A stretch of 64,000 bases of DNA from Aeromicrobium sp. IC_218 (GTDB taxonomy: Bacteria > Actinomycetota > Actinomycetes > Propionibacteriales > Nocardioidaceae), in the NCBI RefSeq assembly GCF_004336805.1, contig NZ_SJXM01000003.1:1-64000 (forward strand). The letters are read 5' to 3'. Every line of letters begins with the position of its first letter. Positions within the stretch are counted from its first letter, which is position 1. Under the pieces are notes generated by a model that did no database searches, had not been told where the DNA came from, and was given only the letters and a program-made list of their open reading frames with translations. Positions 16,846-25,662 of the stretch are shown in pieces. The position numbers and the translations under genes were made by a program.

Positions 16846-17361
16846 ATGAAGTCGAGCCGTACGGACGTCCCCACGCGGGGCGTGCTGTTCGTGCACTCAG
16901 CGCCGTCCGCGCTCTGTCCCCACGTGGAGTGGGCAGCGGCCGGCGTCCTTGGCGCGCCCGCGGACTGGCACTGGGTCGACCAGCCCGCCGAGTCCGGCAG
17001 CTATCGCGCCGAGCTCTCGTGGCAGGCGAAGGCCGGCACGGCCGCGGAGCTCGCCTCCGCGCTGCGCGGCTGGGAGCGGATCCGCTTCGAGGTCAGCGAG
17101 GAGCCGACCGCCTCCACCGAGGGAGCCCGCTACTCCTACACGCCCGCGCTCGGGCTATTCCACGCCCTCACCGGCCTGCACGGCGACGTGCTCATCCCCG
17201 AGGACCGCATCCGCGCGTTCATGGTCAAGGCCGCCCGCGGCGACGTGACGATGGACCAGGCGCTCGAGGGACTGCTCGGGGCCCGCTGGGACGCCGAGCT
17301 GGAGCCGTTCCGCCACGCGGGCGACGGCGCCCCGGTGCGCTGGCTGCACCAAGTGATCTGA
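16846..17361 (+). CDS. DUF3145 family protein
   Basis: This 171-aa cytoplasmic protein begins with the family's GVLFVHSAPSALCPHVEWA segment, which includes a conserved Cys-Pro-His, and ends near WLHQVI. The family is nearly confined to actinobacteria, highly conserved in sequence and length, and of unknown function. It has its own promoter, and an AGGGAGG site precedes ATG 16846. The gene converges on the acyl-carrier-domain gene with a 6-bp gap. Confidence 0.9.
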   Translation: MKSSRTDVPTRGVLFVHSAPSALCPHVEWAAAGVLGAPADWHWVDQPAESGSYRAELSWQAKAGTAAELASALRGWERIRFEVSEEPTASTEGARYSYTPALGLFHALTGLHGDVLIPEDRIRAFMVKAARGDVTMDQALEGLLGARWDAELEPFRHAGDGAPVRWLHQVI

Positions 17362-17367
17362 GCTCGG

Positions 17368-18180
17368 TCAGCCGACGGTGACCGTGGCGACCGGCGTCGC
17401 GGTGCGCGAGTCGCGGTCGAGCAGGCGGATCTGCCGCTCTCCGGTGCGCGTCGTGTAGATCTGCGTCGTGAAGCTGCCCTCGTCGTCGCTGACCTGCACG
17501 GTCACCGGGAAGTCGGTCCAGCCGCCATCGCCGTCCTTGGTCTGCACCTGCAGCACGGCGTTGTCGTCGGCGGTGGGCAGGCGACCGGACAGCGTCATCC
17601 GCTCGCCGGCCGAGACCTGGCGCGGGGTGATGCTCAGCTCGGGCTCCGGCGCGTCCTGCGTCGGCGCCGTGACGCTCGGGGTCGGCGTCGGCGTGGGGGA
17701 GGGCGTGACCGGCGCGGCCGTGGTGGGGGTCGCCTTCGGCACGTCCTGCGAGCCCAGGCCCATCACCTTGCCGACCGCCGCGAGGCCGAAGCCGCCGACG
17801 ACGCCGATGACCAGGCCCACGCCGACGAACCCGGCGGCGTAGGAGACGGCCTTGCGCTTGCGCTGCTTGACCTCCTCCGGCGGGAGGCTGGGGTCGAGCA
17901 GCGGCGGGACGACGAACGGGGAGCCGGACGTCGTGGGGGCCGGGGCGTCGCCCGAGACCGCGTCGACGAGGTCCTGCACGGTGACGACGGCGTCCAGCTG
18001 AGCGTCGGGCACCGGACGTCCGAGCTGCTGCGACGCGCCCTCCGCGATCTCCACGAGGGCCAGGGAGTCGACGCCGAGGTCGCGCAGGCGCGCGTGCGGG
18101 ACGACCGCCGACGGCTCGCAGTCGACGACCCGCACGATGATGTCCGTCAGCGCGCGGCTGACCTGGCTGTCCGAAGGCAC
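17368..18180 (-). CDS. Acyl-carrier domain fused to a transmembrane helix and extracytoplasmic beta domain
   Basis: Residues 1-80 of this 270-aa protein look like an acyl/peptidyl carrier domain with the phosphopantetheine attachment motif LGVDSL (Ser39). A basic stretch (KQRKRK) precedes a single TM helix (~109-133), then a Pro/Thr-rich linker (~150-178) and a C-terminal Ig-like beta domain (~180-270). The positive-inside rule puts the carrier domain in the cytoplasm and the beta domain outside. No ketosynthase, adenylation or acyltransferase gene is nearby. Starts at GTG 18180 behind a leaderless TAGGCT. Function unknown; a membrane-tethered acyl donor is possible. Confidence 0.8.
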   Translation of the reverse strand: MPSDSQVSRALTDIIVRVVDCEPSAVVPHARLRDLGVDSLALVEIAEGASQQLGRPVPDAQLDAVVTVQDLVDAVSGDAPAPTTSGSPFVVPPLLDPSLPPEEVKQRKRKAVSYAAGFVGVGLVIGVVGGFGLAAVGKVMGLGSQDVPKATPTTAAPVTPSPTPTPTPSVTAPTQDAPEPELSITPRQVSAGERMTLSGRLPTADDNAVLQVQTKDGDGGWTDFPVTVQVSDDEGSFTTQIYTTRTGERQIRLLDRDSRTATPVATVTVG

Positions 18181-18186
18181 GGGGTC

Positions 18187-18192
18187 AGCCTA
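18187..18192 (-). promoter_or_regulatory. Leaderless -10 box of the acyl-carrier-domain gene
   Basis: TAGGCT on the minus strand ends 6 nt before the GTG at 18180. Confidence 0.5.
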
Positions 18193-18226
18193 CCGATCCC
18201 GCGCCGGGCGCGACGTCCGCCACGGA

Positions 18227-19270
18227 TCAGGCGGCCGGGGTCGGCTGCGGGTCCGGAGCGGGGTCCTTGCGCCGCCGGAAGAACGGCCGTCGTTGGCGGA
18301 AGTTGCCGGTGACCAGCGCGCCGATCGTGACCGACGCCCAGGCGATGAACGCGCCGGCGAAGTCGTCCAGGATGTAGTGCCAGCCGAAGTACAGCGTCGC
18401 GACGACGGTGAGCACGAAGTACGCCCACGCGATGTAGCGCAGGGCCGGCTTGAGGCCGATGTGGTGGAAGAACAGCGCGGCCGTGAGCGTGACCGAGACG
18501 TGCAGCGAGGCGAAGCCTGCGATGCCGTAGATCGTCTCGCCCGTCGGGTCGCTCTTGAAGATGACGCCGTTCTTGAACAGGCTCTGCTGCAGCGCCGTCA
18601 CGCCGGTGTCGGGCAGGTCCAGGAACATCGACGGCTGGGCGAAGGCCGGGCCGAGCGTCGGGAAGATGTAGTAACTGACCGTGCCGAGCACCCAGTTCAG
18701 GCACAGCGCGGTGGCGTACCAGGCGCCGATCGAGACGTCGCGGTTCAGCACCAGGAACGCGGCCAGCGTGACCGGGATGAGCGGCAGGTACGAGACGTAG
18801 ATGAACGCCAGGACCTGCGCCATGACCGTCGTGCCCAGCGCCGCGTGCAGCAGCTCGGCCGGGTTGTTGCCGAAGGCGAGCCAGTGGTCGATGCGCAGGA
18901 AGTCGGTGTCGTAGATGACGTCCTCGCGGATGAGCGGCAGCAGGCTCTTGAGGTTGCGGTAGCCGACGTAGCTCACGTAGAAGCACAGCAGGCCGGTCGC
19001 GATGTAGCCCGCGCGGCGCCACGTCCACTCCTCGCGGACGATCGTGCGCATGCCGCCCCAGAAGCCCTTGAAGCCGAAGCGCTTGAGCGCCTGCGGGACG
19101 ATGCCGAGCGCGAAGAAGCCCAGGCCCATGACGGGCAGGCGGACGTAGGCTGGACCGAGGAAGCCCTCGGGGTCCTTGAGCGTGACGTCCAGCGCCAGCG
19201 TGGCCACGATCGCCGTCGCCCCGGTGATGAGGGACAGCACGACGGCAAAGGTGTAGGGCCAACGACGCAT
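18227..19270 (-). CDS. PAP2-superfamily membrane protein, inositol-phosphotransferase type
   Basis: This 347-aa protein has roughly eight membrane helices. The PAP2 signature elements are present: FASLHVS (catalytic His) and a later WHYILDDFAG with His and Asp. The long N-terminal membrane part and spacing resemble the AUR1-like branch that transfers phospho-inositol headgroups, rather than soluble phosphatases. Likely role is membrane-lipid headgroup transfer or dephosphorylation. The ATG at 19270 is favoured over 19279 because AGGA then lies 8 nt upstream. The gene follows aceE on the same strand behind a hairpin terminator. Confidence 0.82.
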   Translation of the reverse strand: MRRWPYTFAVVLSLITGATAIVATLALDVTLKDPEGFLGPAYVRLPVMGLGFFALGIVPQALKRFGFKGFWGGMRTIVREEWTWRRAGYIATGLLCFYVSYVGYRNLKSLLPLIREDVIYDTDFLRIDHWLAFGNNPAELLHAALGTTVMAQVLAFIYVSYLPLIPVTLAAFLVLNRDVSIGAWYATALCLNWVLGTVSYYIFPTLGPAFAQPSMFLDLPDTGVTALQQSLFKNGVIFKSDPTGETIYGIAGFASLHVSVTLTAALFFHHIGLKPALRYIAWAYFVLTVVATLYFGWHYILDDFAGAFIAWASVTIGALVTGNFRQRRPFFRRRKDPAPDPQPTPAA

Positions 19271-19316
19271 GGGCGCCATCCTAGCGATCGCTCGCTGAGG
19301 AGTTCCTGAGGACGGC

Positions 19317-19350
19317 GACGGCCCCCGCTCCGGTGGGAGCGGGGGCCGTC
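19317..19350 (-). terminator. Hairpin terminator after aceE
   Basis: A 15-bp perfect inverted repeat (19317-19331 with 19336-19350, 4-nt loop) lies 13 bp beyond the aceE stop, before the PAP2 gene. Confidence 0.75.
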
Positions 19351-19363
19351 GGGGCGGGCCGGG

Positions 19364-22123
19364 TCAGGCGTCGCCGCCCTCCTGCGGGATGCCGGCGACC
19401 GCGGTCGGGTCGTCGATGCGGAAGCGGTTGAACGCCTCGCTGACCCGCTCGCGCGGCACCTCGTCGCGCTGGGCGAGGCTCTGCAGCACGCCGACCACGA
19501 TCGACTCGGCGTCGATCTGGAAGTAGCGACGCGCCGCCGCGCGGGTGTCGGCGAAGCCGAAGCCGTCCGCACCGAGCGACTGCCAGGCGCCGGGCACCCA
19601 GCGGGCGATCTGGTCGGGCACCGCACGCATGTAGTCGCTGACGCCGACCGTGACCGCGTCGGAGTCGAGCAGCTTCTGCGTGATGTAGGGGACCCGCTGG
19701 TACTCGCCCGGGTGGTTGAGGTTCCAGCGCTCGACCTCCTCGGCGTCGCGGGCCAGCTCGTTCCACGACGTCACCGACCACACGTCCGCGCGGACGCCGT
19801 AGTCGTCGGCCAGGACCTGCTGGGCCTTGAGCGCCCACGGCACCGACACGCCGGACGCCATGATGCGCGCCCGCGGACCCTCGCCGCCCTCGGCCGGCTT
19901 GTACAGGTACGCGCCGCGGAGGATGCCCTCCACGTCGACGTCCTGCGGCTCGGCCGGCTGGACGATCGGCTCGTTGTAGACCGTCATGTAGTAGATGACG
20001 TCCTCGCCCTGCGGGTGGGCGTCGCTCGTGCCGTACATGCGCTGCATGCCGTTCTGCACGATGTGGCTGATCTCGAAGCCGAACGCGGGGTCGTAGTGCA
20101 CGACGGCCGGGTTCGTCCGCGCGATGAGCGGGGAGTGGCCGTCGGCGTGCTGCAGGCCCTCGCCGGTCAGCGTCGTGCGGCCGGCGGTGGCGCCGATGAG
20201 GAAGCCGCGCGAGAGCTGGTCGGCCATCGCCCAGATCGAGTCGGCGGTCCGCTGGAAGCCGAACATCGAGTAGAACAGGTAGACCGGGATCATCGGCTCG
20301 CCGTGCGTGGAGTACGCCGAGCCCGCCGCGATCGCCGACGCCATGGCGCCGGCCTCGCTGATGCCCTCGTGGAGCAGCTGGCCCTGCTGGGACTCCTTGT
20401 AGGCGAGCAGCAGCTTGCGGTCGACCGACTCGTACTGCTGGCCCGACGGGTTGTAGATCTTCGCCGACGGGAACATCGAGTCCATGCCGAACGTGCGGTA
20501 CTCGTCCGGCGCGATCGGGACGACGCGCTTGCCGATCTCGGGGTCCTTCATGAGGTCGCGCAGCAGGCGGACGAACGCCATGGTGGTGGCGATCTCCTGC
20601 TTGCCCGAGCCCTTCTTCAGCTCGCCGTACAGCTCGTCGGCCGGCAGCTTGACGCCGTTGGCCAGGATGCGCCGCTCGGGCACCGAGCCGCCCAGCGCCT
20701 GGCGGCGGGCCATCATGTACTGGATCTCGTCGCTGTCGGCGCCGGGGTGGTAGAACGGCGCGATGTCGGAGGCGTCGATCGCCTCGTCCGTCACGGGGAT
20801 CTTCAGCTTGTCGCGGAAGCCCTTGAGGTCGTTCTTGGTGAGCTTCTTCATCTGGTGCGTGGCGTTGCGGCCCATGAAGGAGTCCAGCAGCCAGCCCTTG
20901 ACCGTGTGGGCCAGGATCACCGTCGGCTGCCCGCTGTGCTTGGTCGCCGCGTCGAACGCCGCGTAGACCTTGCGGTAGTCGTGGCCGCCTCGGGGGAGAC
21001 GCTCGATGTCCTCGTCCGACAGGTGCTCGACGAGCTTGCGCAGGCGCGGGTCGGGGCCGAAGAAGTTCTCGCGGTTGTACGCGCCGGTCTCGACCGAGAG
21101 CGTCTGGAACTCGCCGTCGGGGGTGCGGTTCATCTGGTTGACCAGGACGCCGTCGACGTCGCGGGCGAGCAGCTCGTCCCACTGGCGGCCCCACACGACC
21201 TTGATGACGTTCCAGCCCGCGCCGCGGAAGAACGACTCCAGCTCCTGGATGACCTTGCCGTTGCCGCGCACCGGGCCGTCGAGCTGCTGCAGGTTGCAGT
21301 TGATGACGAACGTGAGGTTGTCCAGCTCCTCCCGGGCCGCGAGCGCGATGGCGCCCAGCGACTCCGGCTCGCCCATCTCGCCGTCGCCCAGGAAGGTCCA
21401 GACGTGCTGCTGGCTGGTGTCCTTGATGCCGCGGTGGTGCAGGTAGCGGTTGAAACGCGCCTGGTAGATCGAGTTGATCGCCGCCAGGCCCATGGAGACC
21501 GTGGGGAACTCCCAGTAGTTGCTCATGAGGCGCGGGTGCGGGTACGACGACAGGCCCTGGCCGGCGCCGTGCGAGTGCTCCTGGCGGAAGCGGTCGAGCT
21601 GGGTCTCGGTCAGGCGTCCCTCGAGGTACGAGCGGGCGTACACGCCCGGGGCCGCGTGGCCCTGGAAGTAGATCTGGTCGCCGCCACCGGGGTGGTCCTT
21701 GCCCTTGAAGAAGTGGTTGAAGCCGACCTCGTACAGGCTCGCCGCCGACTGGTACGTGGCGATGTGGCCGCCGACGCCCAGACCGGGACGGTTCGCGCGC
21801 GACACCATGACCGCCGCGTTCCACCGGATGTACGAGCGGATGCGCCGCTCGATGTCCTCGTTGCCGGGGAACCACGGCTCGCGCTCGGGCGGGATGGTGT
21901 TGATGTAGTCGGTGCTGCGCAGCGCCGGCACCCCGACGTTCTGCTCACGCGCACGCTCCAGCAGGCGGAGCATGACGTACCGGGCGCGGTCGCGTCCGTT
22001 GGTGTCGATCATGTCGTCCAGCGAGGCAACCCACTCGTTGGTCTCGTCGGGATCGATGTCAGGCAGCTGCGTGGGCAGGCCCTCGTGGATGACCGGGGTG
22101 CGGTCCGAGCCGGATTGCGGCAT
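19364..22123 (-). CDS. aceE: Pyruvate dehydrogenase E1 component, homodimeric type
   Basis: This 919-aa enzyme decarboxylates pyruvate with thiamine diphosphate and acetylates the lipoyl group of E2, linking glycolysis to the TCA cycle. Length and the full-length homodimeric architecture match AceE. The thiamine-diphosphate motif ([12 protein letters not shown] ... NCNLQ) lies at about residues 245-280. The C-terminal part includes the [11 protein letters not shown] segment. The ATG at 22123 (MPQSGSD) is chosen because CAGGAG lies just upstream; the ORF is open to 22171. It is divergent from the DUF3052 gene, a conserved arrangement in actinobacteria. No E2 or E3 gene is in the window. Confidence 0.97.
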   Translation of the reverse strand: MPQSGSDRTPVIHEGLPTQLPDIDPDETNEWVASLDDMIDTNGRDRARYVMLRLLERAREQNVGVPALRSTDYINTIPPEREPWFPGNEDIERRIRSYIRWNAAVMVSRANRPGLGVGGHIATYQSAASLYEVGFNHFFKGKDHPGGGDQIYFQGHAAPGVYARSYLEGRLTETQLDRFRQEHSHGAGQGLSSYPHPRLMSNYWEFPTVSMGLAAINSIYQARFNRYLHHRGIKDTSQQHVWTFLGDGEMGEPESLGAIALAAREELDNLTFVINCNLQQLDGPVRGNGKVIQELESFFRGAGWNVIKVVWGRQWDELLARDVDGVLVNQMNRTPDGEFQTLSVETGAYNRENFFGPDPRLRKLVEHLSDEDIERLPRGGHDYRKVYAAFDAATKHSGQPTVILAHTVKGWLLDSFMGRNATHQMKKLTKNDLKGFRDKLKIPVTDEAIDASDIAPFYHPGADSDEIQYMMARRQALGGSVPERRILANGVKLPADELYGELKKGSGKQEIATTMAFVRLLRDLMKDPEIGKRVVPIAPDEYRTFGMDSMFPSAKIYNPSGQQYESVDRKLLLAYKESQQGQLLHEGISEAGAMASAIAAGSAYSTHGEPMIPVYLFYSMFGFQRTADSIWAMADQLSRGFLIGATAGRTTLTGEGLQHADGHSPLIARTNPAVVHYDPAFGFEISHIVQNGMQRMYGTSDAHPQGEDVIYYMTVYNEPIVQPAEPQDVDVEGILRGAYLYKPAEGGEGPRARIMASGVSVPWALKAQQVLADDYGVRADVWSVTSWNELARDAEEVERWNLNHPGEYQRVPYITQKLLDSDAVTVGVSDYMRAVPDQIARWVPGAWQSLGADGFGFADTRAAARRYFQIDAESIVVGVLQSLAQRDEVPRERVSEAFNRFRIDDPTAVAGIPQEGGDA

Positions 22124-22143
22124 TAGATCTCCTGAAAGTCTCG

Positions 22144-22219
22144 TGGACACGTCCATCATTCCACGCGACATTCGCTAGGGTGAGACCGGCGAGGGGGTCC
22201 GAAACCGTACTCGCGAGTA
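22144..22219. promoter_or_regulatory. Divergent promoter region between aceE and DUF3052 with two palindromes
   Basis: TGGAC-AC-GTCCA (22144-22155) lies on the aceE side, in its probable leader or promoter. A -10-like TAGGGT at 22176-22181 points toward the DUF3052 gene. A perfect 12-bp palindrome TACTCGCGAGTA (22208-22219) sits just downstream of it. These are candidate operators; no regulator can be named. Confidence 0.4.
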
Positions 22220-22256
22220 GGAAATCCGGTACGAAAGGACGCCTGAGGAGGCACCG

Positions 22257-22643
22257 TTGGACGCGGCTCGACTGGGCTTCACGCCCGGAACCGTCATCCA
22301 GGAGCTCGGCTGGGACGAGGACGTCGACGACGACCTGCGCTCGGCCATCGAGAAGCACGTCGGTGCGGAGCTCGTCGATGGGGAGTACGGCGACGTCGTC
22401 GACGGGGTGATCCTGTGGTGGCGCGACGGCGACGACGACCTCGTCGACTCGCTCGTCGACACGCTGCAGGACCTGGTCGAGGGCGGCACCATCTGGCTCT
22501 TCACCCCCAAGGTCGGGCAGCCCGGCTACGTCCCGGGGGCCGACATCGCCGAGGCCGCTCCGGTCGCCGGTCTGTCGACCACCACGACGTCGTCGACCGG
22601 TACCGACTGGGCCGTCACCCGGCTCACCTCGCAGAAGCGCTGA
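22257..22643 (+). CDS. DUF3052 family protein
   Basis: This 128-aa acidic protein contains the family core GFTPGTVIQELGWDEDVDDDLR and DGVILWWRDGDDDLVDSLVDTL. It starts at an unusual TTG (22257), supported by a GAGGAGG site with 5-nt spacing and by family length. DUF3052 proteins are conserved in actinobacteria, where several members neighbour aceE, and some mycobacterial members are linked to regulation of cell division. Function here is not proven. Confidence 0.88.
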   Translation: MDAARLGFTPGTVIQELGWDEDVDDDLRSAIEKHVGAELVDGEYGDVVDGVILWWRDGDDDLVDSLVDTLQDLVEGGTIWLFTPKVGQPGYVPGADIAEAAPVAGLSTTTTSSTGTDWAVTRLTSQKR

Positions 22644-22686
22644 CCCAGCGGGTGCCGAGGTCGTCGTGAGGGGGTAGAAACGCCTC

Positions 22687-23148
22687 ATGACGATCGAGAT
22701 CGGCGACCTCGCGCCCGACTTCACGCTCAAGAACCAGCACGGCGAGCCCACCACGCTCTCCGAGCTGGTCTCCGAGGGACCCGTCGTCGTGGTGTTCTTC
22801 CCCTTCGCCTTCACCGGCGTGTGCACGGGGGAGATGCGCGAGATCCGCGACAACCTCGGCGACCTCGAGGACGTGGGCGCCCAGGTGGTGGCGATCTCGT
22901 GCGACTCGACCGCCACGCTGCGGACCTTCGCCGACACCGAGAACCTCACCTTCCCGCTGCTGAGCGACTTCTGGCCGCACGGCGCGACGGCCCAGGCGTA
23001 CGGCGTGTTCAACGACGTCACGGGCTCGGCGATCCGCGGCACGTTCGTGGTCGACCCCGAGCGCGTCGTGCGCTGGAAGATCGAGAACGGCATGCCCGAC
23101 GCCCGCAGCTTCGAGGACTACCGCGTGGCCCTGTCCGGCACCGCCTGA
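22687..23148 (+). CDS. Peroxiredoxin, AhpE type
   Basis: This 153-aa thioredoxin-fold peroxidase has the peroxidatic Cys46 in the motif PFAFTGVCTGE, with the conserved Thr and a downstream Arg. A second Cys72 (AISCDS) could act as a resolving residue. It reduces hydrogen peroxide and organic peroxides in the cytoplasm and would be recycled by thiol systems such as mycothiol/mycoredoxin. The start is ATG 22687. A TAGAAA box 6 nt upstream hints at leaderless initiation. Confidence 0.93.
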   Translation: MTIEIGDLAPDFTLKNQHGEPTTLSELVSEGPVVVVFFPFAFTGVCTGEMREIRDNLGDLEDVGAQVVAISCDSTATLRTFADTENLTFPLLSDFWPHGATAQAYGVFNDVTGSAIRGTFVVDPERVVRWKIENGMPDARSFEDYRVALSGTA

Positions 23149-23277
23149 GGAAACTTCCGCAAAACCGGTGCACACGTGTACGCGATGCGCTTACATGGAC
23201 GTGCTGCGGCCGCTGGGGACCCGAGACCCCGGCGGTCGCAGTCTTTTCGTGCGGCCCGCCTCGCCGTCGCGCTGCGG

Positions 23278-23283
23278 TAGTCT
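23278..23283 (+). promoter_or_regulatory. -10 box of tRNA-Val
   Basis: TAGTCT lies 12 nt upstream of the mature tRNA 5' end. No clear -35. Confidence 0.4.
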
Positions 23284-23295
23284 GTGCCGCTGACC

Positions 23296-23369
23296 GGGCG
23301 AATAGCTCAGCTGGTCAGAGCATCCGGCTTACACCCGGAAGGTCGGGGGTTCGAGACCCTCTTCGCCCA
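23296..23369 (+). tRNA. tRNA-Val (UAC)
   Basis: This 74-nt cloverleaf has acceptor GGGCGAA (23296-23302) pairing with TTCGCCC (23362-23368), anticodon loop CTTACAC (anticodon UAC), T loop TTCGAGA and discriminator A. The CCA end is not encoded. Confidence 0.93.
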
Positions 23370-23427
23370 CCCCGCACCGTGTGGACGCCGCCCCGGCTCC
23401 GTCGGACCCGGCTGTCACGATGGCTCG

Positions 23428-25521
23428 GTGACCACGACCGCCGATGCCGCCCTCACCACCCTCCGCCGGCTGACCGGGCGCGACGACGCCGTCTTCCACC
23501 CCGGCCAGCTCGAGGCGATCACCGCGCTGGTCGGCGAGCAGCGCCGCTCGCTGGTCGTGCAGCGCACCGGCTGGGGCAAGTCCGCGGTCTACTTCATCGC
23601 CACGAGCCTGCTGCGCGAGCGTGGGTCCGGCCCGACGCTGCTGGTCTCGCCGCTGCTCGCCCTCATGCGCGACCAGGTGGCCGCGGCCGAGCGGGCCGGG
23701 GTGCGCGCGGTCTCGATCAGCTCGGCCAACGCGCACGAGTGGGACGAGGTGCGCGGCCGGCTCGCCGCCGACGATGTCGACGTCCTGCTGGTGTCGCCCG
23801 AGCGGCTCAACAATCCGCAGTTCCGCGAGGAGCAGCTGCCCGAGCTGGTGGCGCGCATGGGCCTGCTCGTGGTCGACGAGGCGCACTGCATCTCCGACTG
23901 GGGCCACGACTTCCGGCCCGACTACCGCCGCCTGCGCGACCTCATCGGCACGCTGGGCGAGAAGGTTCCGGTGCTTGCGACCACCGCCACGGCCAACGCG
24001 CGCGTGGTCGCCGACGTCGCCGAGCAGCTCGGCGGCGACGTCCTCACGCTGCGCGGCTCGCTGGCCCGTGACTCGCTGCGGCTGGGCTGCCTCGTGCTGC
24101 CCACCGCGCGCGACCGGCTCGGCTGGCTGGTCACGCACCTCAAGGACCTGCCGGGCAGCGGCATCGTCTACGCGCTCACCGTGTCGGCCGCCGAGGACAC
24201 CGCCCGGCTGCTGGCCGAGGCCGGCTACGCCGCGAAGGCCTACACCGGCCGCACGGACCCCGAGGAGCGTGAGGCGCTAGAGCGGGCGCTCAAGAACGAC
24301 GAGGTGAAGGCGCTCGTCGCCACGTCCGCCCTCGGCATGGGCTTCGACGCGCCGCGGCTGGGCTTCATCGTCAACCTCGGCGCCCCGTCGTCCCCGGTCG
24401 CCTACTACCAGCAGGTCGGCCGCGCCGGCCGCGGCACCGACCACGCCGACGTGCTGCTGCTGCCCGGGCCCGAGGACGCCGACATCTGGCAGTACTTCGC
24501 CACCGCGTCCATGCCCGACCCGGTCAAGGCGCAGGCGGTCATCGCGGCGCTGGGCGACGAGCCGCTGTCGACCCCCGCGCTCGAGACCCGCGTCGACGTC
24601 AAGCGCACGTCCCTGGAGCTCCTGCTCAAGGTGCTCGACGTCGACGGGGCGGTGCGCCGGGTGCGCGGCGGGTGGGTCTCGACCGGCGTGCCGTGGACGT
24701 ACGACGCCGAGCGCTACGAGCGCATTGCCGCGGCCCGGCAGGCCGAGCAGCAGGCGATGCTGGCCTACGAGCGGGCCACGACCTGCCGCATGGAGATCCT
24801 GCAGAGCGAGCTCGACGACCCCACCGCCGCGCCGTGCGGACGCTGCGACGTGTGCGCCGGCGCCTGGTACCCCACCGACGTCGCGGCCGACGCGGTGGCG
24901 TCCGCGTCCGGCACGCTCGACAAGGTCGGCGTGCCGGTCGAGCCCCGCGGCCAGTGGCCCACCGGGGCGTCCCGGCTCGGCGTCGAGGCGAAGGGGCGGC
25001 TCTCGCCCGACGAGAAGGCCGAGACCGGACGCGTCGTCGCCCGTCTGACCGACCTGGGCTGGGGCGGGACCCTGCGCACGCTGCTGGCCGCCGGCGCGCC
25101 CGACCAGCCGGTCACCGAGGAGCTGCTCGGCGGCGTCGTGCGGGTCCTGCGCGACTGGGACTGGCAGCAGCGTCCGGCCGGGGTCGTGGCCATGCCGTCG
25201 CTGCACCGGCCCCAGCTCGTCGCCTCCACGGCGGCGGGCATCGCCCGGCTCGGTCGCCTGCCGCTGCTCGGCACGCTCGACGCCGATCCCTCGATGCCGG
25301 TGCCGGGCCCGGGCGGCAACAGCGCCTACCGGCTCGCCTCGGTGTGGGGACGCTTCTCGGTGGGCCCCGAGCTGCAGCAGGCGCTCGCGTCCGTCCATGG
25401 TCCGGTGCTGCTCGTCGACGACCTGGTCGACAGCCGGTGGACGCTCACCGTGGCGGTGCGCGAGCTGCGCCGGGCCGGGGTCAGCGCCGTGCTGCCGTTC
25501 GCGCTCGCCTCCGTCGCCTGA
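23428..25521 (+). CDS. RecQ-family DNA helicase with C-terminal phosphoribosyltransferase-like domain
   Basis: This 697-aa protein has a SF2 helicase core with Walker A (GWGKSAV), DEAH box in [22 protein letters not shown], motif III-like LATTATAN, and motif [12 protein letters not shown] Cys-rich zinc element follows (CRMEIL ... CGRCDVC, ~450-475). The C-terminal ~180 residues are not the HRDC domain of E. coli RecQ. They end in [17 protein letters not shown], which resembles the PRPP-binding loop of ComF-type phosphoribosyltransferases. It probably unwinds DNA during repair. The start is GTG 23428; upstream codons would run into tRNA-Val. Confidence 0.88.
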   Translation: MTTTADAALTTLRRLTGRDDAVFHPGQLEAITALVGEQRRSLVVQRTGWGKSAVYFIATSLLRERGSGPTLLVSPLLALMRDQVAAAERAGVRAVSISSANAHEWDEVRGRLAADDVDVLLVSPERLNNPQFREEQLPELVARMGLLVVDEAHCISDWGHDFRPDYRRLRDLIGTLGEKVPVLATTATANARVVADVAEQLGGDVLTLRGSLARDSLRLGCLVLPTARDRLGWLVTHLKDLPGSGIVYALTVSAAEDTARLLAEAGYAAKAYTGRTDPEEREALERALKNDEVKALVATSALGMGFDAPRLGFIVNLGAPSSPVAYYQQVGRAGRGTDHADVLLLPGPEDADIWQYFATASMPDPVKAQAVIAALGDEPLSTPALETRVDVKRTSLELLLKVLDVDGAVRRVRGGWVSTGVPWTYDAERYERIAAARQAEQQAMLAYERATTCRMEILQSELDDPTAAPCGRCDVCAGAWYPTDVAADAVASASGTLDKVGVPVEPRGQWPTGASRLGVEAKGRLSPDEKAETGRVVARLTDLGWGGTLRTLLAAGAPDQPVTEELLGGVVRVLRDWDWQQRPAGVVAMPSLHRPQLVASTAAGIARLGRLPLLGTLDADPSMPVPGPGGNSAYRLASVWGRFSVGPELQQALASVHGPVLLVDDLVDSRWTLTVAVRELRRAGVSAVLPFALASVA

Positions 25522-25555
25522 CCCACCTCGGCGAGGACCTCGCCCCGCGCTGGGA

Positions 25556-25602
25556 GTGACGTCGTGCCCGCCCGCACCGGCATGTCGCGGGCACGACGTC
25601 AC
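25556..25602 (+). terminator. Hairpin downstream of the RecQ-like gene
   Basis: A perfect 16-bp inverted repeat (25556-25571 and 25587-25602) with a 15-nt loop lies 35 bp after the helicase stop. It probably terminates transcription, though the loop is long. Confidence 0.55.
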
Positions 25603-25649
25603 GCTCAGCCCGGACGGGCGCAGGCACGCGGGTGAGGGTGGTGGCTCAC

Positions 25650-25655
25650 TAGAGT
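25650..25655 (+). promoter_or_regulatory. Leaderless -10 box of the Nif3-like gene
   Basis: TAGAGT ends 7 nt before ATG 25663. This also argues against the GTG at 25654, which lies inside the box. Confidence 0.6.
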
Positions 25656-25662
25656 GACGCTC

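Noticed and set aside
17645-17735. Short tandem repeat of GTCGGC-like units
   Set aside because: It encodes the Pro/Thr-rich linker of the acyl-carrier-domain protein and is explained by coding.
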